Assembly: GCA_036897095.1 (NCBI GenBank)
Contig: JAYMSP010001077.1
Location: forward strand, 1-36,547
DNA length: 36,547 nucleotides
DNA from: Plantago elongata
Lineage: Eukaryota > Streptophyta > Magnoliopsida > Lamiales > Plantaginaceae
Direction of reading: 5' to 3'
The notes beneath the pieces were generated by a model that did no database searches, was not told the origin of the DNA, and saw only the letters and a program-made list of their open reading frames with translations. Position numbers and translations under genes: made by a program. This document shows positions 10,772 through 20,560 of the stretch, piece by piece; within the stretch, counting starts at the first letter, position 1; every line of letters begins with the position of its first letter.

Positions 10772-11310
10772 TAAAAAATCCTATACAAAAAATCCATAAG
10801 GATCAAATTCAACAGACATAGAATTATCAGAGGGCGAACTGAGATTAGATTCTTAATGATTTTAGGAGCATGCAAGACATGTTGAAGTTGAAGGGGATGA
10901 GTTTCGGGAGGCAAAGTAGTATTCCCATACCCATGAACTGGAATAAATTGGCCATTACCCATGACAATATTATTCTTATGAATGCTCGAATTAAAATAAG
11001 ACGAGAGAGTACCGTTCGAGGAGGTCATGTGCAATGACGCTCCAGAACCCATATACCAGGTTGGTGCAGGCGGGTTCAATGACATCGTGTGCATAGCAGC
11101 ATTGACATCAGTTGGAACATAAGCTCCGTATGGTGCACCAGTAACATAGGCCTGCGGAGCTGGGGGTGGCGGTTGGCGAGGCGCCGAGTTTGGTGGCTGA
11201 GATGGGTACAAGCACAGTGGAGGTGCTGCCATATAGAACGGCTGATAAGGCTGATACTGTGGCACCCATTGCCAGCTTCCTAGTTGAGTAGGTTGCCGAG
11301 GGACATTCAC
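10771..11310 (-). pseudogene. Copia Gag C-terminal tail and aspartic protease (active site lost)
   Basis: The ORF begins with a Pro/Gln/Tyr-rich linker, then reads TWYMGSGASLHMTSSNG where copia proteases have WxxDSGAxxHMT. The catalytic Asp is Gly (codon 11047-11049 on the minus strand). The following IVMGNGQFIPVHGYGNTTL and LQHVLHAPKIIKNLISV segments are standard for the domain (V.VGNG..I.V.G.G, L..VL.VP....NLLSV). The frame is lost just after the NLISV motif. This copy could not process its polyprotein even if translated. Confidence 0.8.
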
Positions 11311-11598
11311 CGGAGGTCGCAGGTTCCCAGTATTCCCTTGACCGTTATTACCTTAACCATTGTTCTTACCCTTCTTGCCTTGACCGGGTCCTTTACCTTT
11401 CTTACCCTGTCCGTTGCCCTTGCTATAATTCTGGTTGCGCGGTTGGTTCGAGGTGTCGAATTGATCACCACGAGGAGTGGTAACCATAGCTGACCCAAAA
11501 CCTGTAGGCATGGTAGCTGCGAGCTCTCGTTCCTCAAAACAAAGAGAGGAACGAGCTTCGTAGAAGGTTAGTAGGACCTTGGCATGGCGAATCTGAGT

Positions 11599-12165
11599 CT
11601 AGACGCCCTTGTATACTTCAGATAAACCTGAAACAAGCTGAAGAACCAGACGATTGTTTGGGATAGGGGCTCCAACATTTTTGAGCTGATCAGCTAAGCT
11701 CTTGAGACGCTGAAAATATGTGGAGACATTAGGAAAGTTTTCCAACCGTGCAGAGGTGAACTCCTGTTCGAAAATAACAACACGCGAGGTTTGATGGTCC
11801 TGAAAAATCTCCAGCAAACGATCCCAAGCTTCCATAGCAGTAGCTTCGGGTTTGAGAATGGTGTTGAGGAGATCATTGAATATCGTGGAATAAATCCATT
11901 GGAGGACCGTAGCATCAATGGTAGACCAGGTTTCAATTTCTTCGTCAGTCTTAGGGGCTGGGTTCTCCTTACCTTCCGGAGGACGGATAATGTGGCGTAA
12001 AACGCGATGAGCTCGACCATAAATTTGAAACAATTCAGCCTAAGTTGCATATTAAGAGTTCTCCAATTCAAGGACGACGAAAACGCACTGCTTGAGATTT
12101 GTGGTCGTGAGGGCCGAAGGAGGAACGGATTTAACCACGGGTGGAGGGGAGTCATCGGATGACAT
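11599..12165 (-). pseudogene. Copia Gag, N-terminal region (broken)
   Basis: The minus-strand frame encodes a UBN2/gag-polypeptide-of-copia type domain. Recognisable parts are AWDRLLEIFQDHQTSRVV, then FTSARLENFPNVSTYFQRLKSLADQLKNVG and VLQLVSGLSEVY. These correspond to the helical capsid-like region (LW..L...F......A..L...L...R....SV..Y....K.L.D.L...G). The frame is interrupted by stops near 12050 upstream of the ORF start and by a stop after the GLSEVY motif. The usual CCHC zinc knuckle is not visible further on. Instead there is a basic Gly/Lys/Asn-rich stretch around 11340-11440. Confidence 0.75.
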
Positions 12166-12460
12166 GATGAAGGACGGAGGATTAGTCGTATTCGAGAAAC
12201 AATGGACATGGGATCGACTGTATTTGGAGAGACATTGACGGAAGACGACCGGTCAGACTGTGATCTGATCGGTGAGGTCGGGAATGTGAGCTGTCTTTAG
12301 AGAGACAACATATGACGCAATGTTTCGAAATGGCAGAAAGTGTTCCACCGATCAGGTAATGTCGACATAACATGGGAGTTGTGCGACAGTGAATACGGCT
12401 GAGCTGAGGGATCAACGTAATAGTCGAGATTGGCAGCGTATGCTTTTTATCAAAACTAGT

Positions 12461-12469
12461 ATGATACCA
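12461..12469 (-). promoter_or_regulatory. Primer-binding site (initiator Met-tRNA type)
   Basis: The minus strand reads TGGTATCAT immediately inside the 5' LTR. The first eight bases match the TGGTATCAG start of the usual plant copia PBS, complementary to the 3' end of initiator Met-tRNA. Confidence 0.85.
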
Positions 12470-12638
12470 TGAAAAAATATCTTCCGTAAATTATATCAAA
12501 AAGAATTATAAGGTATTTATAGTACAAAAGTCTAACTAAGTATTCTAGAATTATGAAATTTAATTCTAATCTAATTTTACTGAACTAGCTAGATTACATA
12601 ACTATACTATTTCTAGTCTAATTCTATAACCTATCACA
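12470..12638 (-). repeat. 5' LTR of the copia element (169 bp)
   Basis: This is the upstream LTR on the minus strand, abutting the primer-binding site at 12461-12469. The complement starts TGTGATAGGTTATAG and ends GATATTTTTTCA. It is about 12 bases longer than the other LTR because of a block around 12560-12580. The short LTR and compact body are typical of small plant copia lineages. Confidence 0.9.
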
Positions 12639-14225
12639 ACTAACGAAGAAGATGAAGATCCAAGTTCTTCGAAATCATGCGCATCTGTTCACCAACAAAA
12701 CTGCTGGTACCGGGTAAGCTCATGTTGAAGACATCAATTTGGAGGGAACAAAGAATTTTATGGAGTTGATGAAGAGATGTAATAACATACACTTTTTAGC
12801 GGTAAAACAAAACCATGAATTTTTAGTATTAAATGTGTACTTTATATGAAAATGTAATATTCATTATTGTCTTTTAGGTGTAATGTAATTTATTATTTTA
12901 ATAACATATGAAGTTATATATGATATTTAAAAATGATAAATGGCCGGATAAAATGTTTAATCTACTTATCAGTCTTAGCATTGCCTTGAATTCTGGTTAA
13001 TCCCACATGCGAGCAGACGCAATGCACTCAACTGCTCCGCCTAACCTAACACATTTGACCTCATTGGGCTGTCTGGCTGCTGGCTGCTAAGCCCCCTCCA
13101 TATGTCATTAAGTATTTGTTCTGATATAGAACGTTCAAAAATAATCCAACTCTCGTTATTTTTTATACAAATTAATATCCTAACCTCATAGGTTAGGGTA
13201 ATTATTATTCTCATATGATTTGTACCAAAGTTTCTATTTTCCAAACCCACTCTGGGTATCTTTAACAATGGGCCAATAGCTAGCCGCCAAACTTTTTCAT
13301 TTGTTCTATCTATCAGCTCCGTCATAAATTGAACTATCTATTCATCTGAACGTGATTTTCAACATAGAATAAATTAAGTAGAAATGATAAAAATAAAATA
13401 AAAACTAAAGTCAAAGAAATATGAAATAGTGTGATTAATTTAAGTACGATAGAGATAGTGGATAAGGTAATAAAAATGTAATAAAATGAAATAAGAGAAA
13501 TATATTTTATTAAGGAGCGCAAAATTTAAGTGCTGAGGTTCAAATTGAAAAATAAAAACTTACATCCGGGGTGGAGGAAATATAATAATTAGAGGGGTGT
13601 TTGTTAAAACAACAAAGCTAAGATAATGAAAATCTAAGACTTAAATCATTAACTTCTAAAATTAAAATTTTATCCAATTAATAATTATACTTGTAGTTTT
13701 ACTGTATTCTATCTTTACTTTTTTCAATTTTAATAGTAAAATTAAATGAATCGAACAACGTTACTCAACCTTCGAGCTGAAGAAGTTATTTAAGTCGAAA
13801 TTGAAAACTGACAACGAAGTGCATCTTATTGGTAAGACAGCTTCACTTCTAACTAATAGATCTAAAGTTCGAGTCAGCTTAATTATTTAAAAAGAAATTC
13901 GAAGTTACTACTTAAAATACAATATATCCCTAAAAGTTAGTCATCAATCTCTTTTTATAATGAATTAATATGTGTGGTGTTAATTTTTAGTGACCGAGTT
14001 AAAAGTTTCATTAGAGAATTTGGGTTTAAATTTTAAACCTTTGCCTAACTAACTATCAAATCAGCAGGACATCATATCTCCGGTTTGTTTTTAACAGCTA
14101 GTTGAATGGGAGGCCAGGATACGCGGAGAGCCGCCAGCTGACAAACTAGATATGGATAAAATTTAGGACTAATTAACTTTAACTACTCCACTCGTTTCTT
14201 CTTTAATTTTACTTTGCTTCTCCTC
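12639..14225. other. AT-rich intergenic DNA with decayed elements
   Basis: Just right of the retrotransposon a short acidic reading frame (NEEDEDPSSSKS, 12642-12680) is in line with LAALDVGSTT on the left side of the insertion (7678-7707), hinting at one interrupted ORF. Beyond about 12800 the DNA is strongly AT-rich and without coding signal. Minus-strand ORFs at 13041-13325 and 13334-13522 are low-complexity and match no family. A tRNA-like SINE head is seen at 13825-13880. Confidence 0.5.
13825..13880 (+). repeat. Probable tRNA-derived SINE head (decayed)
   Basis: TATTGGTAAGACAGC is followed about 35 bases later by AAGTTCGAGTCAG. The latter fits the RNA polymerase III B box (GGTTCRANYCC) closely, and the former weakly fits the A box. 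No poly(A)/poly(T) tail or target duplication was found. It may equally be a chance match in AT-rich DNA. Confidence 0.3.
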
Positions 14226-14257
14226 AATTATTAGTTCAACTATCTACCGCGTGAGGC

Positions 14258-14369
14258 CGTAAATACATATAATTCTTATACGAGTAGAGTCTTATCAAGA
14301 ACATGATCAAAACCGTAAATACATATAGTCCTTATACGAGTAGAGCCTTATCAAGAACATGATCACACA
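14258..14369 (+). repeat. Tandem duplication, 56-bp unit, two copies
   Basis: CGTAAATACATATA at 14258 and again at 14314 starts two adjacent 56-base units, each containing CTTATACGAGTAGAG and TTATCAAGAACATGATCA. The copies differ at only a few positions, so the duplication is relatively recent compared with the surrounding DNA. Confidence 0.9.
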
Positions 14370-14751
14370 TAATCATGCAAACTACTATTATGTTTGTTTT
14401 TAGTATTTACGTCAAGTTAGCTTGAATGTCTCACTAGCGAAGAAAACTCCCAATTCTATATGGTTCCCCGAACTAAGTATAATACATCATGTCTGGTCAC
14501 TTCAACTAGTTACCTTTTGCATAATTAATCATGTGTATGATCAAAAAATGAGTAATGAATTTATCCTTACATCATAATTCTAGTTAAGGATGATGCAATT
14601 TGACAAAATTCAATTCCAATTATAATTTTGTGTACACGAATACAATTAAATTGAATTGTCTTAATTTGGACTTGGTCCCAAACAAACAACCCATCAAAGT
14701 TACACAATTCATAATTATGTATTTATATTTTCTCTATTTATCTGTCACATT

Positions 14752-15135
14752 ATGGCGGAATTTACAGCTCTAAAAATGAAACTCTTATCTTGTATTCCCC
14801 TTGGATATACAAAGATTATAATACAAACTGACTTGCAGGTGCTTCTTCACTCTCTTAACAAGAAGGAAGCAGCAGCACCACAACTGCAAACCCTTCTCGA
14901 GAATAGCCTTCGGCTTATGCATATCATAGGAGAAGTTCATGTTCAGTTTGTGTATCGAGAAATGAATCATCCTGCTGACCATCTTGTCAAGGAAGCCAGC
15001 CGACGAACCTTTGAAAATAACTTTGTGAATCGTACTAGATACCATTTTGTCTGGGACATTTGTCCTTCTTGGCTAGTACCTATTTTCAATTTGAAAAATT
15101 GTAATCTTACGCGTATTGTACCTTTTGACAATTAA
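14752..15135 (+). pseudogene. Stray RNase H-like (RVT_3) ORF, probably from a LINE
   Basis: This intact 127-codon ORF contains AEFTALKMKLLSCIPLGYTKI, QTDLQVLLHSLN, VQFVYREMNHPADHLVKEA and RIVPFD. These match the plant RNase H-like domain (RVT_3, pfam13456 type) seen as a tail of non-LTR elements and as free-standing genes: E...AL..GL..A...G...I..E.D...V, then R..N..AD.LA..A. The first beta strands, with the first catalytic Asp, are absent from the ORF, so it starts mid-domain. The ETDS Glu is Gln here. No upstream reverse transcriptase is adjacent. A truncated LINE tail is likeliest, a reused gene less so. Confidence 0.65.
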
Positions 15136-15427
15136 TAAATATATGATATTTCTCTTTAAAAAAAACAATTAATCATAAGAAACAAAATAAAACAAAGAAT
15201 GTGGCCTATTAATGGACTTTTATTTCTTACACTAGTAATATTGATAAGACATACCAAAGAACTTGGTGTGATTAATCATTAATAAAAACATAGCATACGG
15301 TATATGACATATGTTAGTCTATGACTATGACCACATAGTTCCATTAGAAAAATATTCTCAATACTAAACCATGCTAATAACCTTCACCTGTGACATGACG
15401 AGTATCACCCGCAGGTATTCAATCTCC
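15136..15427. other. AT-rich spacer upstream of the MLP gene
   Basis: No coding signal is seen. A short A run (15157-15163) follows the RNase H-like ORF and could be the remnant of a LINE poly(A) tail. The 3' part serves as MLP promoter. Confidence 0.4.
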
Positions 15428-15435
15428 TATATATA
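15428..15435 (+). promoter_or_regulatory. TATA box of the MLP gene
   Basis: TATATATA followed by GAGGCC lies 112 bases before the MLP start codon. With a transcription start about 30 bases downstream, the 5' UTR would be about 80 bases, normal for this family. Confidence 0.65.
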
Positions 15436-15539
15436 GAGGCCACATTGTTTGAGTTTAACCATCCAATTCCCTTGAGTTCAATTCAATTTGCATAGATTGT
15501 TTAAAGTAAAAGAAGAAGAAATATAAGAGATTATTAATT

Positions 15540-16333
15540 ATGGGTCTTAAGGGGAAAATGAGCTGCCAGACACAAGTGAAGTGCCATGGTGGCATATTTC
15601 ATGATCTATTCAAGCACAAACCACATGAGATTTCCAAATATAGCTCTGAGAAGATTCACTCCGTTGAGCTCCATGAGGGTGAATATGGCAAAGTTGGCTC
15701 TGTCCTCGTCTGGAAATACGTCCATGGTAATCGAATTTCGTAATTTTAACATTTTGTCCCATCTTAATTTTCAAAATAGTAGTATTGTATCATGTTTTTA
15801 TACGACATAAACTAAAGTCTTCTACGAGTTAGTTGTAAATTGTAACTAGCTAACATGTAGAGACTTTGAGATCGATTTGTCTGGCAGAATAAGTTCAAAC
15901 TCTGGGTTCGCCCCTGATTATGTAGTACGTAGTAACTGATCAATTACCTTATTTTGTAACAGAGGGAAAAGAGAAGCACATGAAAACAAAAGTTGAACAT
16001 GTCGACGAGGAAAAGAAGCTGATCACGTTTGTGGCAACTGAAGGAGATGTGTTTGAGCATTACAAGCACTTCAAATTCACTCTGCACGTCGAATCTCATC
16101 ATATCAAGAAGGAGGAGAAAGAAGAGCACCACCACCATCATCTTCATCTTCATGGTGATCATCACAAGGAGGAACACAAGGTGGAAGAAAAGTTTGAGGA
16201 ACATGAACATATGGTGAACTGGACTTTTGAGTACGAGAAGAAGCACGAAGAGGGTCCTGCTCCGACTTCCTATGTCGACTGGGCTCTCGGCGTCACCAAG
16301 GATGTTGAGGTTCACCATTACAACAAGTATTGA
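15540..16333 (+). CDS. Bet v 1/MLP-like protein with histidine-rich insertion
   Basis: Two exons (15540-15726 and 15963-16333; GT-AG intron of 236 bases, phase 1) encode 185 residues. The single phase-1 intron after about 62 residues is typical of the major latex protein family. Family features are the N-terminal strand with GKMSCQTQVKCHGGIFHDLF, the loop region EGEYGKVGSVLVWKYVHG, then TKVEHVDEEKKLITFVATEGD, FKFTLHV, VNWTFEYEK and the C-terminal helix VTKDVEVHH. The family usually has about 150 residues. The excess is a stretch at about 104-145, where a short turn is expected, that holds 15 His plus many Glu and Lys (EEHHHHHLHLHGDHHKEEH). Bet v 1-fold proteins bind hydrophobic ligands in a cavity. 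The His-rich loop could bind metal, but that is inference. Confidence 0.9.
15727..15962 (+). other. Intron of the MLP gene
   Basis: The intron starts GTAATC and ends TTTTGTAACAG. It contains GGTTCGCCCCTGATTATG (15906-15922), which faintly resembles a polymerase III B box, but no partner A box is convincing. Confidence 0.85.
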
Positions 16334-16426
16334 TCGATCGATGATCGATCAATTAAAACTGGAACCAAGATATAATGGGATGTTGGTTTTTAATTTATTG
16401 TGTGCATGCCTGTGTGTTTGCTATTG

Positions 16427-16432
16427 AATAAA
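16427..16432 (+). terminator. Polyadenylation signal of the MLP gene
   Basis: AATAAA lies 94 bases after the stop codon, within TTGAATAAATGC. It is preceded by a T-rich stretch and TGTGTG repeats (16401-16418) similar to plant far-upstream elements. Confidence 0.6.
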
Positions 16433-18010
16433 TGCTTCTGGATCAACCATATGCATGGTTTGTTACTTTGTTTATGGTTTGATGTAAATTTACTACTACG
16501 TACTATTTTAATTTATGGTTGGTTTGTATGATTTCCGGGTTGTAATTTCTTTAATATTTACGTGGGTATATAAACGATCTTCTTCTGTTTTCCTCTTCCA
16601 AAAATAAACTTGGCCAGCCCCAATATTCAACTTTACTTCTGTTGGCTTGTAACATTGGACTGAAGAATGAACTTACCCATCCCGCATACGAATTCAACTC
16701 AGCTTTACTTGCTCGTTCAACGGAAAAGATGGTGGTTTGGACATAGACGAAGAAGTGAAATAAATTGAAAGATGAAGAAGCGGGGCGGTGGTAATTTGGT
16801 TTTGTGGAATAAAAGTTCAGAAAGAGTGGATCTTGGTGAAAGAGATGAAAACGTGTTTTACTTGTAAATTCATTCAGTAATTGAATTGTATTTCATTTAC
16901 GGTTCAAATTCAATAGTACATGATTGGATGAGCGAAATTGGAAGTACGATAATATTTATTGTTAGTTTATGTGTAACTTTATTTGATAATAGAATATTAG
17001 TAAGATTGCCCCTGTTAATTACGAGGCTTATCCATATGATTCCGTTATGAGAAACCACTACATGATGATATGTCTCACACCACGATCTTGATGACTTAAT
17101 ATTGTACCAGCTCGAAGTTAATTAAATTGTACATGAAGGAAAAAAGAAATATTATGATACAATCTCCACCATAATATGCACCAAAATATACACTTTTAAA
17201 ACATATAAAGTCGTAATACACTTCGTCTGACCAAATACTGGAGTAGTTCAACTTGTTTTAATTTTATCTGAAATTAAATACGATGACCTATTTATCCGGC
17301 GACAAGATTAATGGCGTTGATGGAGAAAATCAATTCAATAATCCAGAGGGCAAGTTTAGTAGGTAGTTATTGAAAAGGAAAGTATGCATGGTAATACATA
17401 AAGTATAAACCCATGACTATTAATCAACGTAAACGGGATGAAGCCAGAAACAAAATTTAGGAATGTAATATAAAAAAATTATATTAAAATGTGTAAAGTC
17501 AATAATCGAATATCAAAGTAAATTAACTAAACAAGCATATATACAATATATTTACGTTGTGAATACAATTCAATTAAGTTTAAGTAGAAATTATTACTTG
17601 AAACTTACAAATTATATGGAATAAATTTTCGTAAAGATTGTCGTTGGGGTTTAAAAGTAACACTAAGGATATAACTAGATTTATAAAATTCAACAAAACT
17701 AAATAAGAAAATCGAAAGACCTATTGGCAAATGAGCCAAAAACAAATTATACGGAAGGAAAAAAAAGGTAGATATTGGGGTCTGAACACAGAGTAAAACA
17801 ATGATGTTCATACCACTTCACCAAATGTGCATACACCTACCCATATAATAATATAACTTGACATATTATAAATCTCAGTGTCTCATCGAAGGCTCGTCTT
17901 AACGGTTGAAAAAGTATTAAAAGTTCATGCAACATTTTATTGAGTATTAATGTGAGGGTGAATTACATAAATAAATCACTTAACAATAACTATTGTATAT
18001 AAATATGACT
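16433..18010. other. AT-rich intergenic DNA
   Basis: No gene is supported. A TATATAAAC element at 16567-16574 is followed by a CT-rich stretch, like a plant core promoter, but no adequate ORF follows. It may belong to a dead gene. The minus-strand ORF at 17605-17811 (68 codons) is low in complexity and matches no family. Confidence 0.45.
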
Positions 18011-18450
18011 CTTTAAAATAATTATATATAAGACCATTCTAATTCTATGAGCCTTAAATTCACTTTAATTGGACAAAATTACCCCTCACTCACTTCTAAA
18101 CTAGATTACTAGAATTAAAGGGAGTGACATTTCGTACTATGGTGAGCTAATTAACTTAAGTTTCAATTCTTTCTAACCTACATACTAGCACAGCTCCTCA
18201 TTTATTCTTCTTCTTCCTGACGCCGTCATTTCTTCTTCTTCTTCCTGATTCATTCTTATTCTAAATCTACTCCTTTGATTTCTATAGAGATTGAGTTCGT
18301 CATTATCATCAAAAGGCTATGTGCAAGAAGAAAATATCGATCGATTAGATCTCAAAAGAAAAGAAGGCAATTGAATCGCAAAATAGAAATCAAAAAGGAA
18401 AAAAAAGAATGAGTTTTGAAGTTGTAAATACTACCTCCGTGTAAGCATCA

Positions 18451-18690
18451 ATGGCTGCTCCAAAGGCGATTCTTGCTGAATTAGAGGTTTCCATCGTGTT
18501 TGAGTTTCTCGGCTTGTTTACTCCCTACGAGCATTTAGATGACATTTTCCTCTTTATTGATTTTCAGCGAGCACTTTTGGTGCAAATGAAAAAAAATTGG
18601 AAGCCAAAATTAGATGATGATTCGGGAAAAAGAATGCCTGCGAAACAGGGAAGAAGGAGGACAAATTTTGGCACTTTACGTAGCATGTGA
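18451..18690 (+). CDS. Hypothetical short ORF (79 codons), doubtful
   Basis: The ORF starts MAAPKAILAELEVSIVFEFL and ends in a basic tail, KRMPAKQGRRR. I do not recognise it. Upstream (18200-18290) is a CT-rich leader with a repeated TCTTCTTCTTCCTGA, similar to plant 5' leaders, which is the only reason to list it. Directly downstream begins the AGTTTCA minisatellite. The leader, ORF and minisatellite may together be part of one non-autonomous DNA transposon. Confidence 0.2.
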   Translation: MAAPKAILAELEVSIVFEFLGLFTPYEHLDDIFLFIDFQRALLVQMKKNWKPKLDDDSGKRMPAKQGRRRTNFGTLRSM

Positions 18691-18821
18691 ATTTGATTGG
18701 ATGCTTCCAGAATTGTGATACTAATTCATTTATTAATGATTTCTGAAATTGAGCTCGTGGAATAGTTTTGGAGTTATAATTAGGGGAAATGATGTTAATG
18801 AACAACGAGTGATCGATTTTC

Positions 18822-19470
18822 TAGTTTCAAAAATGTAAAAATAAGTTTCTTGTCTGCAAAATTTAATTTCAGAACTACAAAATTTAGTTTAATATTTTTT
18901 TATTAATTTCATATTCATAAAAGCTAGTTTCAGAATAACAAAAATCTAGTTTCACGTTCACAAAAACTAGTTTCATGTCCGTAGAAGCTAGTTTCAGAAC
19001 CACAAAATCCAGTTTCATGATCTTATATATTAGTTTCGTATTTACAAAAATTAGTTTCAATAATACAAAAATCAGTTTAGTTCTGAAATCCTAAAGAGAA
19101 ATGTGAAACCTAATAAAAATCATTGAATTTGAAAACTCACTTCGGTAGCTATGGTCTTAATTAAGGTTTGGGGTTGAAGACTGGTATAGCATTTCTCGGA
19201 ATTACAATGCTAGTTTCATCAAAAGAAAAGTACTAGTTTCAGGTTCATTGAGGTAGTTTTATGATAAATAAAACCTAGTTTCATGAGATTTTGTATTTGT
19301 TTTATATTCACAAAAGCTAGTTTCAAAATTTATAAAACCTAGTTTCATGACCTTTTGTATTAATTTCATATTTACAAAAGCTAGTTTCAGAACAAAAAAA
19401 ATTAGTTTCAGGTTTACAAAAGCTAATTTCAATAACACAAAAACTAGTTTCAAAACCACAAAATCTAGTT
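18822..19470 (+). repeat. Minisatellite built on the CTAGTTTCA motif
   Basis: Units of roughly 24-27 bases combine AGTTTCA with an ACAAAA(A/T)CT-like half. They recur more than twenty times in two blocks (about 18822-19082 and 19208-19470), separated by about 125 bases of unrelated DNA. On the minus strand the second block reads as a repeating eight-residue pattern (KLAFVNL, KLIFFVL and variants), with no protein meaning. The right edge stops exactly where reverse transcriptase homology starts. Confidence 0.85.
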
Positions 19471-19865
19471 GCCAATGCAATGAGAAGCCTTATAAGCCTT
19501 ATAGTTGCAATTCGAGCTACTAGTGCATAAGTGTCAAAGTAGTCGATACCTTCCTTTTGGGTAAAGTCTTTTGCGATTAACCTTGCCTTAAACTTTTCAT
19601 TGGTTCCATCAACTCTCATTTTCTTCTTGAAAATCCTCTTACTTCTTATTAGTTTTGAACCAGGAGGTAAGTCAACCAAAGATTTCATTGACTGGATTTT
19701 CCCATGTACCTGCTATGAGATACATTTGAAAATTAGGTTCAAAGTCTTTCTTGACTCTAACTCTCTTGCTTCTTCTAGGCTCTTCAATTGCCTGTTCAGT
19801 TTCATTTGAATCTCTCTCAGAAGTTTTAGTTTCTGAAATTCTAGGAACTGAAGAGAATCTTGTTT
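19471..19865 (-). pseudogene. Copia reverse transcriptase fragment, unit 1
   Basis: The minus strand encodes SLVDLPPGSKLIRSKRIFKK, then KFKARLIAKDFTQKEGIDYF and IATIRLIRLLIALA, the N-terminal part of a copia RT (usual ...LPPG.KPIGCKWIFK.K...G...KARLVAKGFTQ..GIDY..T...V). A 9-base local duplication gives the doubled IRL. The homology ends abruptly at 19471, before the palm Asp, where the minisatellite begins, so the catalytic half is missing. Confidence 0.85.
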
Positions 19866-20560
19866 AATAAAAAATGGTATCCCGAGATTCGATAATCGTG
19901 TTAATACATTTTCAAATTAATGGTCATCATTAAATGACTGTTAATTTAAAATTTGAAAAGTCAGTTAGCATTTTCCGGGCTAATCCAAACATCAGGATTT
20001 GTCTTCAGATTAAATCATGGTCAAACGAATTTTTAAAAAAATTAACAGTTGAATCGATGAGCGATGCAAGCGTGCAAAGTGGTAAGTGCGCCTAACAAAA
20101 GTGCCACATGCGCCATGCACTCGTACCACGGGCTCGGGAGCGTGCGTGTGGCCCTGCCAAGTGCACATTTTTAATGATTAGTTTACAAATCATTAATGCA
20201 CTTTCATAAATAAACTAAACTTTCCACGCTTACTTTTTCCATATGGGACAAAGTGTATTAGTTCATGTATTACTTCACACTTTCCAATGCTGAACTTTTC
20301 TTTTCAATGAGGGACATTGATTACCTTTCTCTTCCCCATTTATTTTTTGGAAATCTCCCACAATTCTCCACAATTTCCAAAAATAAATTTCTTTCAAAAG
20401 ATATATGCATACATTATGGTGTATGTCGACTTGAACATTCACTTAGTGAAAACTCATTGAAGTTAATCACAATACGGGTAGTAGACAAGTCTTTGAACTA
20501 GCGATTCTATAATGACTAACCGGATAAATCTTACACATACTCTTTAACTTATTATTCATT
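19866..20560 (-). repeat. LTR-like spacer 1 of the copia array
   Basis: This non-coding region aligns with 23131-23760. Landmarks in common are ATTAATGCACTTTCATAAATAAAC, GGGACAAAGTGTATTAGTTCAT, GGACATTGATT, CCCCATTTATTTTTTGGAAATC, CAAAAGATATATGCATA and GCGATTCTATAATGACTAACC. Unit 1 has extra sequence near 20100-20150 not present in spacer 3. Short ORFs here are chance. Confidence 0.7.

Larger units (their letters stand above)
7708..12638 (-). mobile_element. Complete but inactivated Ty1/copia LTR retrotransposon
   Basis: The element is 4931 bases long and lies on the minus strand. Two LTRs flank an internal region in the copia order gag, protease, integrase, reverse transcriptase, RNase H. 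A primer-binding site reading TGGTATCAT on the minus strand (complement of 12461-12469) abuts the 5' LTR directly. It matches the start of the initiator Met-tRNA complement. A purine-rich tract (GCAGGGG, complement of about 7865-7871) abuts the 3' LTR. Frameshifts, stops, a lost protease Asp and an 18-base C run show it is inactive. Flanking 5-mers are CAACG (7703-7707) and TAACG (12641-12645), an imperfect target duplication separated from the right LTR by two extra bases. Confidence 0.92.

Noticed and set aside
7708..12638. Endogenous pararetrovirus
   Set aside because: The presence of LTRs, a Met-tRNA PBS, a purine tract and the copia domain order (integrase before RT) shows an LTR retrotransposon.
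15944..16318. 124-codon minus-strand ORF over MLP exon 2
   Set aside because: It is the antisense of the His/Glu/Lys-rich coding exon and gives the Met/Leu/Val-rich sequence expected from that.
18822..19470. CRISPR-like array
   Set aside because: Units are short, variable and without distinct spacers, and the context is a plant nuclear genome. It is a minisatellite.
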